From contig JAACJO010000002.1 in assembly GCA_013368445.1 (NCBI GenBank), positions 1,798,001-1,862,000 on the forward strand: 64,000 nt of DNA, written 5' to 3'. This document shows positions 10,395-21,837 of the stretch, piece after piece. The notes beneath the pieces are model-generated. The model worked only from the letters and a program-made list of their open reading frames with translations, did no database searches and was not told where the DNA came from. Each line of letters starts with the position of its first letter. The first letter of the stretch is position 1. This stretch comes from Leucocoprinus leucothites (lineage: Eukaryota; Basidiomycota; Agaricomycetes; Agaricales; Agaricaceae). The position numbers were made by a program, and so were the translations under genes.

Positions 10395-10506
10395 TGTTCA
10401 AAGGTGATGCACAGGGGACGTGTAGGAGGTCCTAGAAACCAGAGAAATTGCCCAGGGAGCTCACAACTCACACAGGAATCTGTGGACAACTGTAAATGAC
10501 TTTATT
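10395..10506. repeat. Repeat R, left part (unclassified; LTR- or exon-like)
   Basis: 112 bp continuing at 14476-14612 on the other side of a GAG insertion and recurring in part at 57924-58111. On the reverse strand it carries AATAAA (10506-10501). A motif TCATTTACAGTTGT occurs on both sides of the insertion. No protein was recognised. It could be an LTR piece (it starts TGTTCA and the far end reads ATCAACA, but no 5 bp duplication was found) or a host transcript. Confidence 0.5.
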
Positions 10507-10595
10507 AACAAGATAGAGACTCATCCCTCCTTGACCTCTTACCACCACCATCTATTCGTTGGTGTGTTCTAAGACGTCTAGTTTACATCGTTATA

Positions 10596-12188
10596 CAGTG
10601 GCTCAAAAAACTGTCCCAATGTTTTCACATTCTGGACATATTTGCTAATACCACAGCAGATATATGGCCTAGCATCCTGAAAATATTCACCCAGGTACCT
10701 TGACATATTGGGAATATATATTCCCATGATCACATGACCTTGTACATCAATGAATTATTAATGAATTATCGAAAATATCTCCTCATTGGGACAGTTTTTT
10801 GACCCCCTGTTATCTACCTACTCAATACTTTGTATGACCTCCTCTTGCCCTGATAACTGCTTCAATCCTTCTGGGCATGCTTTCTATCAGCCTTTGGCAC
10901 CTTTCTGCTGAAATATTATTCCACTCCTCCACTAGCCTCTCCCACAATTCAAATACTCTCTTGGGTGGTCTTTCATATGCCTTCAGCTGGTCCTTCAGGT
11001 AGGTCCAGAGGTGTTCAATGGGATTTAGGTCAGGGGATTGTGCAGGGCATGATAGAACTTGAATGTTGTTGTCCACAAACTATTGTTGTCCCAGTTATGA
11101 GGTGTGTTTTGGGTCATTATCCTGCTGGAATATCCTCTCCTCCTCCTCCATCTCCAACTTTTCAAAGCTTTTCACCACCACATTGTCCAAAATCTAGCAC
11201 TATTGCACTGCATCCATATTCCCTTGAACCTCTATCAGCTTTCCTATCCCATTCCACTCCATACACCCCCACACCATCATGTTGCCACCTCCTCCATGTT
11301 TAATAGTAGGGAGAGTGGTCCTATCTGACAGTGGTTCCCCCCTCTCCTTCCAGGTATACACCTTTCCATCTAACCCAATCCTGTTGATCTTTGTTTCATC
11401 TGTCCACAACACCCTCTTCCAGTCCTCCACTGTCCAATTCCTATGTTCATGTGCAAAGTCAAGGTGTTCCTCACAATGTCACTTTTTGGTTAGAGGTCAT
11501 TTGATCTTGGTTACAGAGCAAAATCCATTGTTCTGAAGGGTATTTCTGACAGTTTGGGGTATGATAGGGTCAGACAGAGTAGAGTTAATGAAATTTGTTA
11601 CCTGGACAGCATTGTCTAGCTTTCCGGAGGTTATTTGGTGAATTATTGCTTTTTTATCACAAGGAGAAAGCTTGGAAGGACATCCTCCCCTGTTGTTTTC
11701 CTTGTCCCCATCAACTTGTTTCTTGATCCTCCCAACAGTAGACTTGCCTAGACCAGTTTTATGTTCAATCTGGCGCAAGGAGTAGCCATCTTTGAGAAGA
11801 GAAGTGACTTGAGAGTATTGGATAGAGGAGATAGCTTTTATGATGTAGTGGTAGGAAGAAAGACAGTTGTAACCATCTCAACATGTCAACCAAGGTCACA
11901 TGATCTTGTTTATTACTCCCATGCATGCCCTGATGCTCCCCTGGCATGTTACAAGGTAGATACTAGGAGGCTGACAGAGGGTCAAAAAACTGTCCCAATG
12001 AGTAGATATTTTCAATAATTCATTAATAATTAATCGATTTATAGGATCATGTGATCATGGGAATATATGCTTCCAATATGTCAAGGTACCTGTGTGAATA
12101 TTCTCAGGATGCTAGGCCATATATCTGCCCTGGTATTAGCAAATATGTCCAAAATGCGAAAACATTGGGACAGTTTTTTGAGCCACTG
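10596..12188 (-). mobile_element. Tc1/mariner transposon Tc1-w, copy 1 (1593 bp)
   Basis: Bounded by CAGTGGCTCAAAAAACTGTC and its inverse, with TA on both sides (10594-10595, 12189-12190). The inverted repeats are about 215 bp. Each repeat has at its inner edge an inverted copy of the terminal CAAAAAACTGTCCCAATG motif. It sits in the 5' leader of the mosaic GAG element; length is identical to copies 2 and 3. Confidence 0.95.
10822..11841 (-). pseudogene. Tc1-w transposase, nonsense-mutated, DD34E
   Basis: A 1020 nt frame (339 codons plus stop) without frameshifts. The start is ATA here instead of ATG. The N-terminal helix-turn-helix reads SLRQIEHKTGLGKSTVGRI. Catalytic residues lie in LWTDETK, QQDNDPKH and DLNPIEHLW, with 34 residues between the second D and E. 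Stops include TGA at 11499-11497 (before PLL), a second TGA ten bases on, and several TAG/TGA later. The enzyme would cut and paste DNA at TA sites. This copy still has the N-terminal Gln codons that copies 2 and 3 have lost. Confidence 0.92.
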
Positions 12189-12231
12189 TACTACCTATTC
12201 TACATGGGTAAATGAAAGTACTTGTAGCTAC

Positions 12232-14125
12232 ATGGGCAGATGTAAATCTAAGTCTAACAAGCCTCCCCGCCAAACAACTGAGTCTGCCGAAGCCTCTGCT
12301 GATGAGCTCAACATCACTGAGATGTCCAAAGATGAACATCTCGACCCCTATGATGACCCCTGCAATGTTTGCGGGTTCTTCAGTCCTCTCTAGGCTGACA
12401 TTTCATCACCCAGTCCCTCCTCCCTGCCTACTGCTGATATTCCATCACAGCCGGTAGTGCTACTTGCGGCTGACGTTCTGTCGCTGTCTCCAAAGCCCTT
12501 CACTACTAGTGGACAGACATTCTACCCCGTGAAGAACCTACCCCCCCCCAACACCACCATCCACTGTCTCCTCTGGGTCATCTGAGGAGTCTGTTGAGAC
12601 TTGGGCTCTTGCTGGGCTCCACTTCTTCACCCGCTTTGTTGGGTCAGTCCCCCAAGGTCCCCTACCCAAGGCCACCATCACTGTACTTGCCCCGACCCTC
12701 ATTGGGCTTGTTGCAGAAGTCTTCAACTGTGGCCAAAGCAACATGGCCCTCACCAGTGAGCATATGTGTGCCCAGGGCTGGGACACATTTGCAAGTTTCA
12801 TCCAGGATTGTGCCACCAGAGCTCTGGAGGCCAGCCCTAATTGTATGCACATCGTCTATGAGGCAACCCACGGATCTGCTGACAAAGCAGATCCATGTGA
12901 CTTTGACATGGGCTCCCCCAAGGTGCCCAAGCAAATGCCCAAGGCACCATGGCCCGCCCCAGCCCATCTCCCCCTACTGCCCAAGCCGGCACCTGCAAAG
13001 GCCTGTGCTAGTGGCAAAGCACCCATTCAAGCACCCCCTGCTCCTATGGTTAGGTCCGATGGCCAAGCCTGGTGAGCACCCATCCCACCCTTGGCAGCTA
13101 GGAAGTTGTTCACTGAGGTTGCCCATACCCCTGCGTCTGTGGCAGCACTTATTAAGCTTGCCCAGTCCCACCCTACCCTTGAGCCTGACCACATCGCTGC
13201 GATGCATTAGGCTGCCCTTGCTGACGCACCTTCTGCAAAGAAGCCCCACATGACCATGTTGGGCCCCACCCGGCACCAACTCTTCCTCGATTTCACTGGC
13301 AATGCTGGTGACATCACCTACCTCTACCATAAGGCCATGCGCCTTCTTAATGATTCTCTCACTCGTGCAAAGAGCTCCCTCTGTGTCAAGAACATTGTCA
13401 GGGCGTATAACACCTTCTCGTTGTATACCAACACCGTCGCCACTGATGCTGATGCATTGGTGATTGAATCCTCCCTCTCTTCAGCCTTCACAGCCCCATT
13501 TGAGCTGAAGACTAAACACCCCAGGTCCAGGTCTTACCTCAAGATCCTGGACATCCCTTACTACACGAGTGGTATTCACACCACCCCACAACACATCTCT
13601 GACCATATGCGTTTGTCTCCCTTTAAGGAGATATTTGCCAATGTCTCCTCTGTGCGCATCATGTACAACTCCACCAAAGCCAACACCACCACCATTTGGG
13701 TTAACCTTTGGGATTCTCAGTCCAGTGCTAACGCTAAGCACCTGGTCGGCAAATACCTCAACTTTGACAGTGTGCAGACTATAATCAAGGCTGCACGCAC
13801 TCATCCCAGGACCCCCCAGTGTCAACGATGCTGGTGTTGGGGCCACACTACCACCACCTGTCACAACCGCACGCTCAGGTGCTCACAATGCAGTGGGCCA
13901 CATCAGTCCAAGAATCACCACACTACCTCCTGCTGTAAGGGGTCACTGAAGGCTAACCCCCCCATTCAGCCCACACCCACCGGAGATCCCTGTCCCCACA
14001 TCAAGTGCATCAATTATGGCAAGGAACATGCTGCTACTGACTGCAAATGTGCGTTCTGGTGCCACCGGTTTGACTGGGATTGGCTGCAAAGCCATTCTGG
14101 TCCTGCTGGTTGGCCCTGGGCCTAG
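12232..14125 (+). pseudogene. Mosaic Gag-like protein gene (GAG-2/-3/-1)
   Basis: Starts MGRCKSKSNKPPRQ (GAG-2 type), with LDPYDDPCNVCGFF. A TAG at about 12391, a frameshift near 12540 (C-run) and stops near 13074 and 13208 break the frame. From 13250 to 14125 it is open: core HQLFLDFTGNAGDITY, SRSYLKILDIPYY, WVNLWDSQSSANAKHLVGKY, knuckles CQRCWCWGHTTTTC, CSQCSGPHQSKNH and CINYGKEHAATDCKC (one Cys replaced by Tyr). The ending PAGWPWA is that of GAG-1. The mosaic order points to RNA template switching. Confidence 0.85.
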
Positions 14126-14475
14126 GGGGAGCTCCTTAGTGTCAATGCATCGTCCCCCATCCATCGCCGGTCGCCGGGTGGGCCCCCATGAACCCCAAGG
14201 CCTGCCATTTCAGATGCAGTGATATCAGTATATGTTTCATTTCTTTGTATTTTGTCATGTGCCTAACCCCCTTCTGCTGTTGATTTGTGTATTGTCTCGG
14301 ACAGGACTGTTATATATTCCCAGTTGTTTACTCCTGTGTAGTCGGTAGTGGTATTGGTTCCCTGTAGTAGATAGTTGGGCGTGGACTGCCATCACATACT
14401 GTGTTATAAATTTGGACCCCTTCGGGGCCCACTGATTTAAAAAAAAAAAAAAAAAAAAAAAACAAGATAGAGACT

Positions 14476-14612
14476 TGTACTCACCTGTGAACAACTGTAA
14501 ATGACTGAGAGTCAAGAAAGCATCCACAGGAGAGTTGAACATCCAGTCAGGTGATCTACAACTGACTAAGCAACCTCTGCATTAACTCTAACTACACATA
14601 TCAACAAATGAA
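14476..14612. repeat. Repeat R, right part
   Basis: Continues 10395-10506 across the GAG insertion. It is about 90 percent identical by eye to 57938-58075, which also follows a GAG poly(A) at exactly the same base. On the reverse strand it contains CACAGGTGAGTACAAG, which resembles a 5' splice site, so a spliced host or element transcript is possible. The LINE-A 5' end begins at about 14613. Confidence 0.5.
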
Positions 14613-14696
14613 TCACACCTCCTCCTTTCCCTCTTACCACCATCATCGATTTCTTTGACGGTGTCTTATACTATATTGACTACGAATTCTACCAAT

Positions 14697-17678
14697 ATGA
14701 CTACACCATTGCATTGGGTGGACCTTAAGGGTACTCCACTGCTGTCTTCGGACCCTATGAACATTGCCAACACCGAAACACGTGTCTCATTCAGCAAGCG
14801 CGACCACTCTCTATTGCCAGCACTCTCTATCAAATTGTCCAGGCATTCTGTCCATGACGCTGCCAAGTCCGCTGCCTCGTCCAGAGCTGGCTCTGATGAA
14901 GAAGAAAGTGGTGAGAGTGACTCTGATTCATCTAATGCCTCAACCCTGCCATCCCCTACTACTACTCCTGTTGTGCTTTCACATGTAGCATCACACTCTT
15001 CCCTTAGAACTCCCCCTCCACCATCATCACATGCTAAGCGAGCTCGTGCTCGTGATGCTCGCCAACTGGACACCACACCTAAAGCCATATCAAGAATAGC
15101 ATCAATGAGTGCTTACGATGGCTTCAAATTGCCTATTCCTTTCCGTCCCTTTGGTGAGGGATTTCTAGGTGAGTTAAATCCCCCTGATCTTCTCAATTTG
15201 AACTCTCGCGGAGATGTGTGGAGCAACCAAGAGGATGGGATTCTCAGAAATGGGGAACCTACCATGCGGTTCTTTGGACCCCCACCCACCTCAAGGCTGC
15301 CTCATGCGATCCATGGATCTGCTGAGTCAGCGAATGCTGTGCCAACCGGCACTCTGGCTATCTTCTCTGCCGGATCTTCTAACCCTAATGATGTCACACC
15401 TGATGTCACACATGATGTCACTAGTGATATCACGGCACAGCCGCAGGAGCCCAGGCCTGCACAGCCACATCTTCCAGATCTCAAGGATCCATCTAACACT
15501 GCCACCAAAGAAACTGTTATTGTTGGTGAAGCTGCCTATAAAGCGCTTCAGGCACTTAAATATGCTACAAATTTCTTTAAACATCGTGCTGCATTGGGCT
15601 TATGGCCTGGCATGAAAGACCCAAGGGTTCCCCAAATGGGGGAACTGATTTATTGCTTACTCACCACTATGTTTGAGACAGGCTGGAACTGCTTACCCAT
15701 CAACGGCGAAAGTGGACTCACTATCGTTGAAGCATTGAGGCAATATTACGGCCCTCCTTCCAATATCCCCATGACAGACTCTTCCCCCCCTCCTAAGGGT
15801 AAAGGGAAGGGGAAAAAGGCACGTAAACCTTCTCCGTCTATCATCCCCACCCCCCTATTTCCGCCTGGCATTGTCCTCGGGCAAACTAATCCCACAGCTT
15901 GGATTGATGACAAACGAATGAACATCAACCAAGCCCCTCCCACTGAGGGCACCCTTCCTCTCCCCCAGAATGACTTTACGTCTTCTGGTAAGGCACGTGA
16001 CATTTCATCCATGTCAGGCTCCCTATAGGCAAAGAATGACATTATGTCTTCTAAGCCTGCTGGTCCTATTTGAATTTCCCGGGCCCCTCCTCCACCTTCC
16101 AATCACGTGACTCCAAGGAACGGGAATGGAAACTTTGAGCATTCAGTTGGGCGCCCTTCTTCTGATGGCCAGGCTCAGCTGTCCAAACCTAACCCTAAGG
16201 GCACCTCTGATATGCCGCCCCCCATTCCCCCTCCTGACCCTAAGGCATCCACCAAACCCCTTACGGAACATTTTAACAAAAAGAATGTGTCATTCGCTGA
16301 TGCCACCCGATGGGGTGTCCAGCCGGCGACTTCCTCTTCCAACTCCTCCAATATTGATGGGGTTAAGATGCAAGAATGTTAGATTATGACCAGCTTCAGC
16401 CTCACCCCCTTTGTCTAAATGGGGATAGTTGTAGTCACATGACCATACTGCACACAGACCATGTAGCTAGGTATATAAGGAGGGCCTCAGCCTCCCAATT
16501 GATCATCTTCTTCCCCACTTTTGTGTGTGTGTCAGTGTCAGTGTCTGAGCTTTCCTCTACTCTCTTATCATCCTCTACTCTCTATTATTTTACATTCTAA
16601 CAAAGAAATGATACTTGCCTTCCCTGAACTATCTTATGACAAAGTCCTTGCTATGTACAAGGCAGGTTTTGGGAGCACCCAACCTCAGGCCCCTGAACCA
16701 ACATCCACAGGCGCTCAACGCACTAAACCGAAAATGACAACACACAGGCCCACCTGTTGTCAAGTTCTCATCCCTTTCGAGGGAAACATCATCGCTGACT
16801 GAATCAAAGATTTCAATAAGGCAGCTGAATTCTGTAATTGCAGTCTCATTGCCGCTCAATCCAAACTTCGCATCAAATCGGTCTGTGAATCATACAATGG
16901 CATCTCCATTGCCACCTTGGGCATTGCCACTCCCACTGACCTTGATACCATCAAGTCTTGGCTGAAAAAAGCCTGGCAACTGGGAGACGCCATTCCTATT
17001 GAGTCCTGTCTCCCACAATCCAAATCCTTCCTCAAAATTGTCGGCGTTCCCTATTGGGTAGCCAATTCATCCAACCCTCTCTCCCCTGCTTTCGTTGAGC
17101 AGGCCCTTGGCCAATTGTCGCTTTTTGAAAATGTTATCCTTGCTGCTTGTCCTCACATCATGAAAGCTTCCCCTAAGTCAGACACAGCTGTTGTGTGGTT
17201 TGACATCTGGGACTCCCAAAATGGTACCAAGGCCAAGACATTGGTCAACTGAACTATTAACTTCAGTCGTCATATCGGCACCATCTGTGCAACCAGTATG
17301 CATCCAGGTGTGGCACAGTATAGGAATTGCTGGCGGTGGGGCCACCCCACTCATGCATGCTGTGCCCTTGGTGCGCGTTGTCAAATCTGTGGTGGCCCTC
17401 ATCATGTTGAGAACCACCGATCCATGGCCTGGTGTTGCAAGGCCAATCCTAAATCAAACCCCCCTCGCGACGCCACTCCTGATGGCATCCCATATCCTCA
17501 CCTCGAGAACTTCAAGTGCCTTAATTGCAAAGGCGATCATCATGCTAACGACACCAAATGTCCATTTTGGAGAAACAGGTTCGACCGGACCTGGTACTCT
17601 AACAAAGCTGCCAAATCATACACTGCACGTGCTGTCTGCGCTAATTCCAATTGCTCCGGTGGCAGAGTTGCCATTTAA
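14697..17678 (+). pseudogene. LINE-A ORF1, Gag-like protein, broken by stops and an LTR
   Basis: The frame begins near 14658; there the start used at 44073 reads ACG, and the next conserved ATG is 14697. The N-terminal part is Ser/Pro-rich and acidic (SDEEESGESDSDSS). The middle has FFGPPPTSRLPHAIHG and a conserved block AYKALQALKYATNFFKH. The C-terminal core has QVLIPFEGNII, SKSFLKIVGVPYW and WFDIWDSQNGTKAKTLVN, then knuckles YRNCWRWGHPTHAC (first Cys mutated), CQICGGPHHVENH and CLNCKGDHHANDTKC. Breaks: TAG 16026, a TGA near 16070, the solo LTR, TGA 16799 and TGA 17250. The LTR plus duplication is 231 bp, so the frame is kept. It ends TAA 17676-17678, two bases before the ORF2 ATG. Full protein would be about 930 residues. 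Confidence 0.88.
16377..16602 (+). mobile_element. Solo LTR, 226 bp, with perfect 5 bp TSD
   Basis: Starts TGTTAGATTATG, ends ACATTCTAACA, and is flanked by AAGAA on both sides (16372-16376, 16603-16607). It contains a TATA box TATATAA at 16472-16478 and a TGTGTCAGTGTCAGTGTC stretch. Terminal TG...CA, a 5 bp duplication and a promoter mark an LTR left by recombination. Copia-type is likely, but no internal region is present. A second copy lies at 31329-31554. Confidence 0.92.
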
Positions 17679-17683
17679 ATATG
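17676..17683 (+). promoter_or_regulatory. ORF1 stop / ORF2 start junction TAAATATG
   Basis: The ORF1 TAA is followed by two bases and the ORF2 ATG. The same arrangement occurs at 22717-22710, 31243-31236 and 62367-62360, and at 45282-45289 with ATA. This spacing is suited to termination-reinitiation, a known way for dicistronic LINEs to translate ORF2; the mechanism itself is inferred. Confidence 0.65.
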
Positions 17684-20600
17684 TCTGGTAAGAACAATCC
17701 TATTTCTTCTGTTTGTATCTATTCACAAAATGTGGGACAATCTTATGCCCTTGTTGACACCATTCTTGAGTCCAAGAAGCTGGACTTCGACATCTTTTTT
17801 CTACAGGAACCTCCTTGGAATCATATCAGAAAAGCACCCTCTATGACTAACCCTGAAGGGGATGATGTCATAGGTGCTCCTATTCACCCTGAGTGGCTGT
17901 GTATGGTTCGCCCTACTAAGCCAAACAACCCGCGACCCCGTACTCTGACCTATGTTCATAGACGATTACTTCACATGAGACCCATCCTTCGACAAGAGTG
18001 GGTTAACCATCATGACATACAAATCTTGGGATTATTCAACCAGGGTAACTATATCCATCTGTTGAACATATATTCTGACTCATCTTCATCGGCGATCAAC
18101 TTTCTTTCAACGAACTTCATTGACATCCCTAATATTGTATATATGGGTGGCAACTTTAATTGTCACTCTCCAGAGTGGGACCCCTCAGTCTCCCATACTC
18201 CTCAGTCCGCCATAACTCTAACGGAGCTAGTGGACTGCTTCAATCTCACAAGGTCTCCACTGACCAATTTCTCTCCAACCCATTTTTCTCCCATAAGAAA
18301 TCATGACAATTCGGTTATCGATCTAATGTTCTGCGCCAATAACTCTACTCCACATATCATTGACATTAATTTGAGACTACCCTCGGATCATGCACCTTTG
18401 ATTATCGATCTTCCAATTCACCCGGATTATATTAATTATAAAAAACATGCACTACCAAAAGATAGCGATGAAGAGACCACTTTCATTTCACAGGTTTCAG
18501 AGCATCTAATGGCTCTTGATTGCTCGAACATTCATTCTACTGTTTGTCTGAACAATATCTCTGACTCTATTTCTCAAATACTCTCTGAATCGTGGAATAT
18601 GAACTCTAAAACTGTTTGGATTACTAACAGATCAAAGGAATGGTGGTCCCCCCACTGCTCTGAGACTCTTCTCATTTACAGAAGAACAAAGGATCAAAAA
18701 GACTGGTGGGCATTCAGAGCAGCTACTCGAGCCGCCAAACGTTCTTTCTTTGATAAGTGCATTCATGAGATTGCATCGACCAACAAATGACCTTGGGATC
18801 TTATGGAATGGGTCAAACAATGCAAACTCCCTGCCATCGAGGGCATTTGTTATCAAGGTCGACCATGCAATGATCTCCCAGACTTGTGGAATACACTCCA
18901 TTCGTCATATAATTCAGCATCTGGTCGACCGGTAAGCCCTAACATTTTAAATGAAATGAAATCCCTCCCTCCCCGCTCCTGGGCCAACTTCTCTGCCCTC
19001 GAACTCACCGAATCCCTCTCTTCATGTACTAATTCCTCAGCACCTGGGCCCAATCACATCTCCTGGAGATATTTGAAATCTATTGTTGCTCACAATGACT
19101 GCCTCAAGAACATTTTACTCATTGCTAATGCATGTGTACGTCTCTCTCACTGGCCGAGTCACTTCAAGGACTCGGTCTCTATCATCATACCTAAGCCAAA
19201 TAAACCGGCCTATAACACCCCAAAAGCATTTCGTCCTATTGTCCTACTAAACACTCTAGGAAAACTAATCAAGAAGACGATCACATGATGCATGCAGTAT
19301 GAAGTGGTATCTCTAGAAGTTCTTCACCCCAATCAAATGGGTGGAGTGATCCAACGTTCTACCGAGGATGCAGGAGTATTCCTTACCCACATTATTCGGG
19401 CCGGATGGGCCAAAGGTATGATCACCAGTGTTTGTGCTTTTGATATTGCCCAGTTCTTCCCCTCTTTGAACCATGAAATTCTTACTAACATCCTACGATG
19501 CCAGGGGTTCGCCCCAGAACTCGTGAACTTCTTTTCACATTACCTTATAGGTTGTTCCACCCAGTTCATGTGGAACATGTTCCTATCCAATGCCCATGAC
19601 ATGGATGTTGGCATAGGGCAAGGCTCCACTTTATCCCCCATACTATCTGCGCTCTATTTAGCACCTCTCATGTTCATGTTTGATCAACGTGCTCATTTAC
19701 AGTCTATTCCCTCTTCCCTTCTATCCTTTGTCAATGATGGGCTTTGTATATCTCAAGCGAAGAACTATACTGACACTATTTCTTCCCTCAAATTAGCCTA
19801 TTCCATCATTAACTCCATCTGCACTGATCTCGGGCTTGTCATCAAACATGACAAATCTGAGGTCTTTCACTTCTCCCGATGTCATAACGGTTCTAATCCT
19901 CCCCTTGACCTATCCAACGTTGGTGGCCCTCTCCTACATCCTAAACGCATCTGGCGCTACTTTGGTTTTTACTTCGATTGCCAACTCTCATTTCAAGAAC
20001 AGGTCCAATACTATTCTACCAAAGCATTGTCCACAGTGAAAGCCATGGGTATGCTAGGTAATTCCACCCAAGGCCTTCTCCCTCTCCAGAAACACCTTCT
20101 TTATAGGTCATGCATCATCCCTGTGGCAACATATGGCTTCTGTTTGTGGTATTTTGAAGGCGCTCATAACAAAGTGCTCCTCAAGTCCTTATCATCTATG
20201 CAGAGGCACGCGGCTCTTTGGATCACTGGCACCTTCCGCACTTCCCCTTCAGGCAGCGCTGAAAGTATTGCTAGACTTATCCCAATCCACCTCCATCTTT
20301 GTAAATTAGCTATTCGTTCATCGTACCGAGTTTCTACTTTACCTTCTAATCATGCATTATGTTTCCTCCTATCTGATCATTTCTCTCTTAATTCCTCCTC
20401 TCATCCCCAATCACTTCGATTTCTCACTCCAGCCAAAAAAGCTAAAATCAAAGGCCCCCTTATTGATGTAGATAGTTCTCTTTCTCATCTTTCTGATTCC
20501 TTCTCTCCATTTGCTCCTGAATCCAAGCCTGGATCTCGTCTCATGGACATCTTTTCCGATTCTATTCACTTTCATCCTTGTAATCACTCGGATAAACATG

Positions 20601-21631
20601 AGATGTACAAACATGTATCGACTCTTGATTCTGTTTTCTCCTCTTCCTCTTCCAATTGTAATTGTATTTCGGTTGTTACTGATGCTTCTGTTCCACTTGT
20701 AGGTTCCCTTCAGGTGGTCTCGGCGGCACATATATATCATGGTGGATGACAAGTATCCCATGCAAAACAAGCAAGTGGTCGGGCGTTGTCTACTGACGCC
20801 GAACTCTATTCCATTCGCATTGGCATCACCAAGGCCATTTCCCTCCAGTGCGATCACATCATCCTCATCACTGACTGTCTTCCAGCAGCCAAGCTGGCGG
20901 TCAATCCTTCTATCCACTCAAGCCAATCACACTCCATCCAAGTCTGCCGACTTTTATCTGATTGGTTCACAGCCAAACCTTCTCACTCTATCAACTTTTG
21001 GGACGTCCCTTCCAAGTGGTGTTGGAAGCCCCACCTCAAAGTCCACAAGGACGTCACCACCACACACATACATGCCCCTCCACATTCAGGTGCTACTCTT
21101 GACTTCTTGCAACACAAAATCACCAATGATTGCCAGAAATCCTGGGAATCCACATTCTGGAAGAAGAAGTACTGCAGCAGTGGCTTCCTTCTTTTAAAAA
21201 AGAATTGCAAGTTCCTCATCCCCACTTATGTCAAAGGGGGCACCTGGCTTCCCTTAGCCAATGAGTTGCCATCACTATGCGCATGCATGACCCATGCCAT
21301 CCTCAATCATGCCCCTATTGGAGCTTCTTGCAAGAGGTTCTTCCCCCTCGAACTCAAGTCTTGTCGTTGTGGCCATCGCCTGGAAACACGACATCATATC
21401 CTGTGTTACTGCCCCCTTTATCCCTTCCACACTCAATGGGTGCAATGCGCTTTCCCTCGGTACAAGTTCCTTGTCAAGTTCTTGAAAAAGAACCCGGCCG
21501 CTTTTGCCTTCAGCAATCATGACATGCGTCCACCGCCTCAAGCTCCTGTGCCCGCCGAACCAAATGAAGGTGAACTATACTCTTTCATTTCATCTCATCT
21601 CTTTTCCTTTGAGTCCAATCTCTGTGTATGA
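17681..21631 (+). pseudogene. LINE-A ORF2 polyprotein: EN-RT-RNase H, 3 TGA codons only
   Basis: One frame of 1316 codons with no indel. It is broken only by TGA at 18788, 19286 and 20747, each where relatives have CGA Arg. Endonuclease (about 1-240): E43 in FFLQEPPW, GGNFN with N158 where others have D, and SDH at 235-237. RT: D588 in FDIAQFF, motif B GQGSTLSPIL, motif C FVNDG with N685 replacing the first catalytic D. RNase H: D1001, E1041, D1065. The C-terminal tail is CRCGHRLETRHHILCYC. The D-to-N changes are G-to-A, and the RT one is at a CpG. EN nicks target DNA and RT copies the RNA there. Tad1/I-like by architecture. Confidence 0.93.
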
Positions 21632-21837
21632 CACCTTGTTCAATAGTCTCTATCGAGTCTTTTCTATGTTGCTGGACTAATCATGTATAGTCTCTGTCTT
21701 AAGTGGTCTTCAACTGCTTCGTGTACCCCAGCTTGCTGTAGTGTACTGTCTGTTTGTAATATTTAGTTGAAAGCAGACTGCAATCGAGCACCGCTATATA
21801 AATTCATTGATAAAAAAAAAAAAAAAAAAAAAAGAAA

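Larger units (their letters stand above)
10522..14460 (+). mobile_element. Mosaic GAG retroposon, full length, split by Tc1-w, 15 bp TSD
   Basis: Full-length forward copy starting CATCCCTCC and ending in poly(A), flanked by AACAAGATAGAGACT at 10507-10521 and 14461-14475. Without the Tc1-w insertion (10596-12188 plus TA) it is about 2.34 kb. The leader and N-terminal coding match GAG-2, the linker resembles GAG-3, and the C-terminal half and 3' UTR match GAG-1. It sits in repeat R. Confidence 0.9.
14613..21833 (+). mobile_element. LINE-A, full-length copy with solo LTR in ORF1
   Basis: The longest LINE-A copy. 5' end near 14613 (CACCTCCTCCTTTCCCTC), leader ACCACCATCATCGATTTC, ORF1, ORF2, 3' UTR 21632-21811 and poly(A) 21812-21833. 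Removing the 226 bp LTR and its duplication gives about 7.0 kb. No clear target duplication joins the left flank (repeat R) and the right flank (reverse LINE-A). EN, RT and RNase H are all present but mutated. Confidence 0.9.

Noticed and set aside
10395..10489. An extended start for the GAG-3 protein at 10489 (MSTDSCVSCELPG)
   Set aside because: This part is repeat R sequence, absent from other GAG-3 copies; the frame is open there by chance.
10395..14612. Repeat R plus insertion as a complete solo LTR (TGTTCA...ATCAACA)
   Set aside because: The bases beyond the supposed right end are conserved in the second copy at 58060-58075, and no 5 bp duplication exists.
16377..16602. MITE interpretation of the 226 bp element
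   Set aside because: TG...CA ends, a non-TA 5 bp duplication and a TATA box fit a solo LTR better; inverted repeats are only about 7 bp.
17681..21631. Programmed TGA readthrough or recoding in LINE-A ORF2
   Set aside because: The TGA positions differ between copies and fall at CpG Arg codons, as expected from deamination rather than from a conserved recoding signal.
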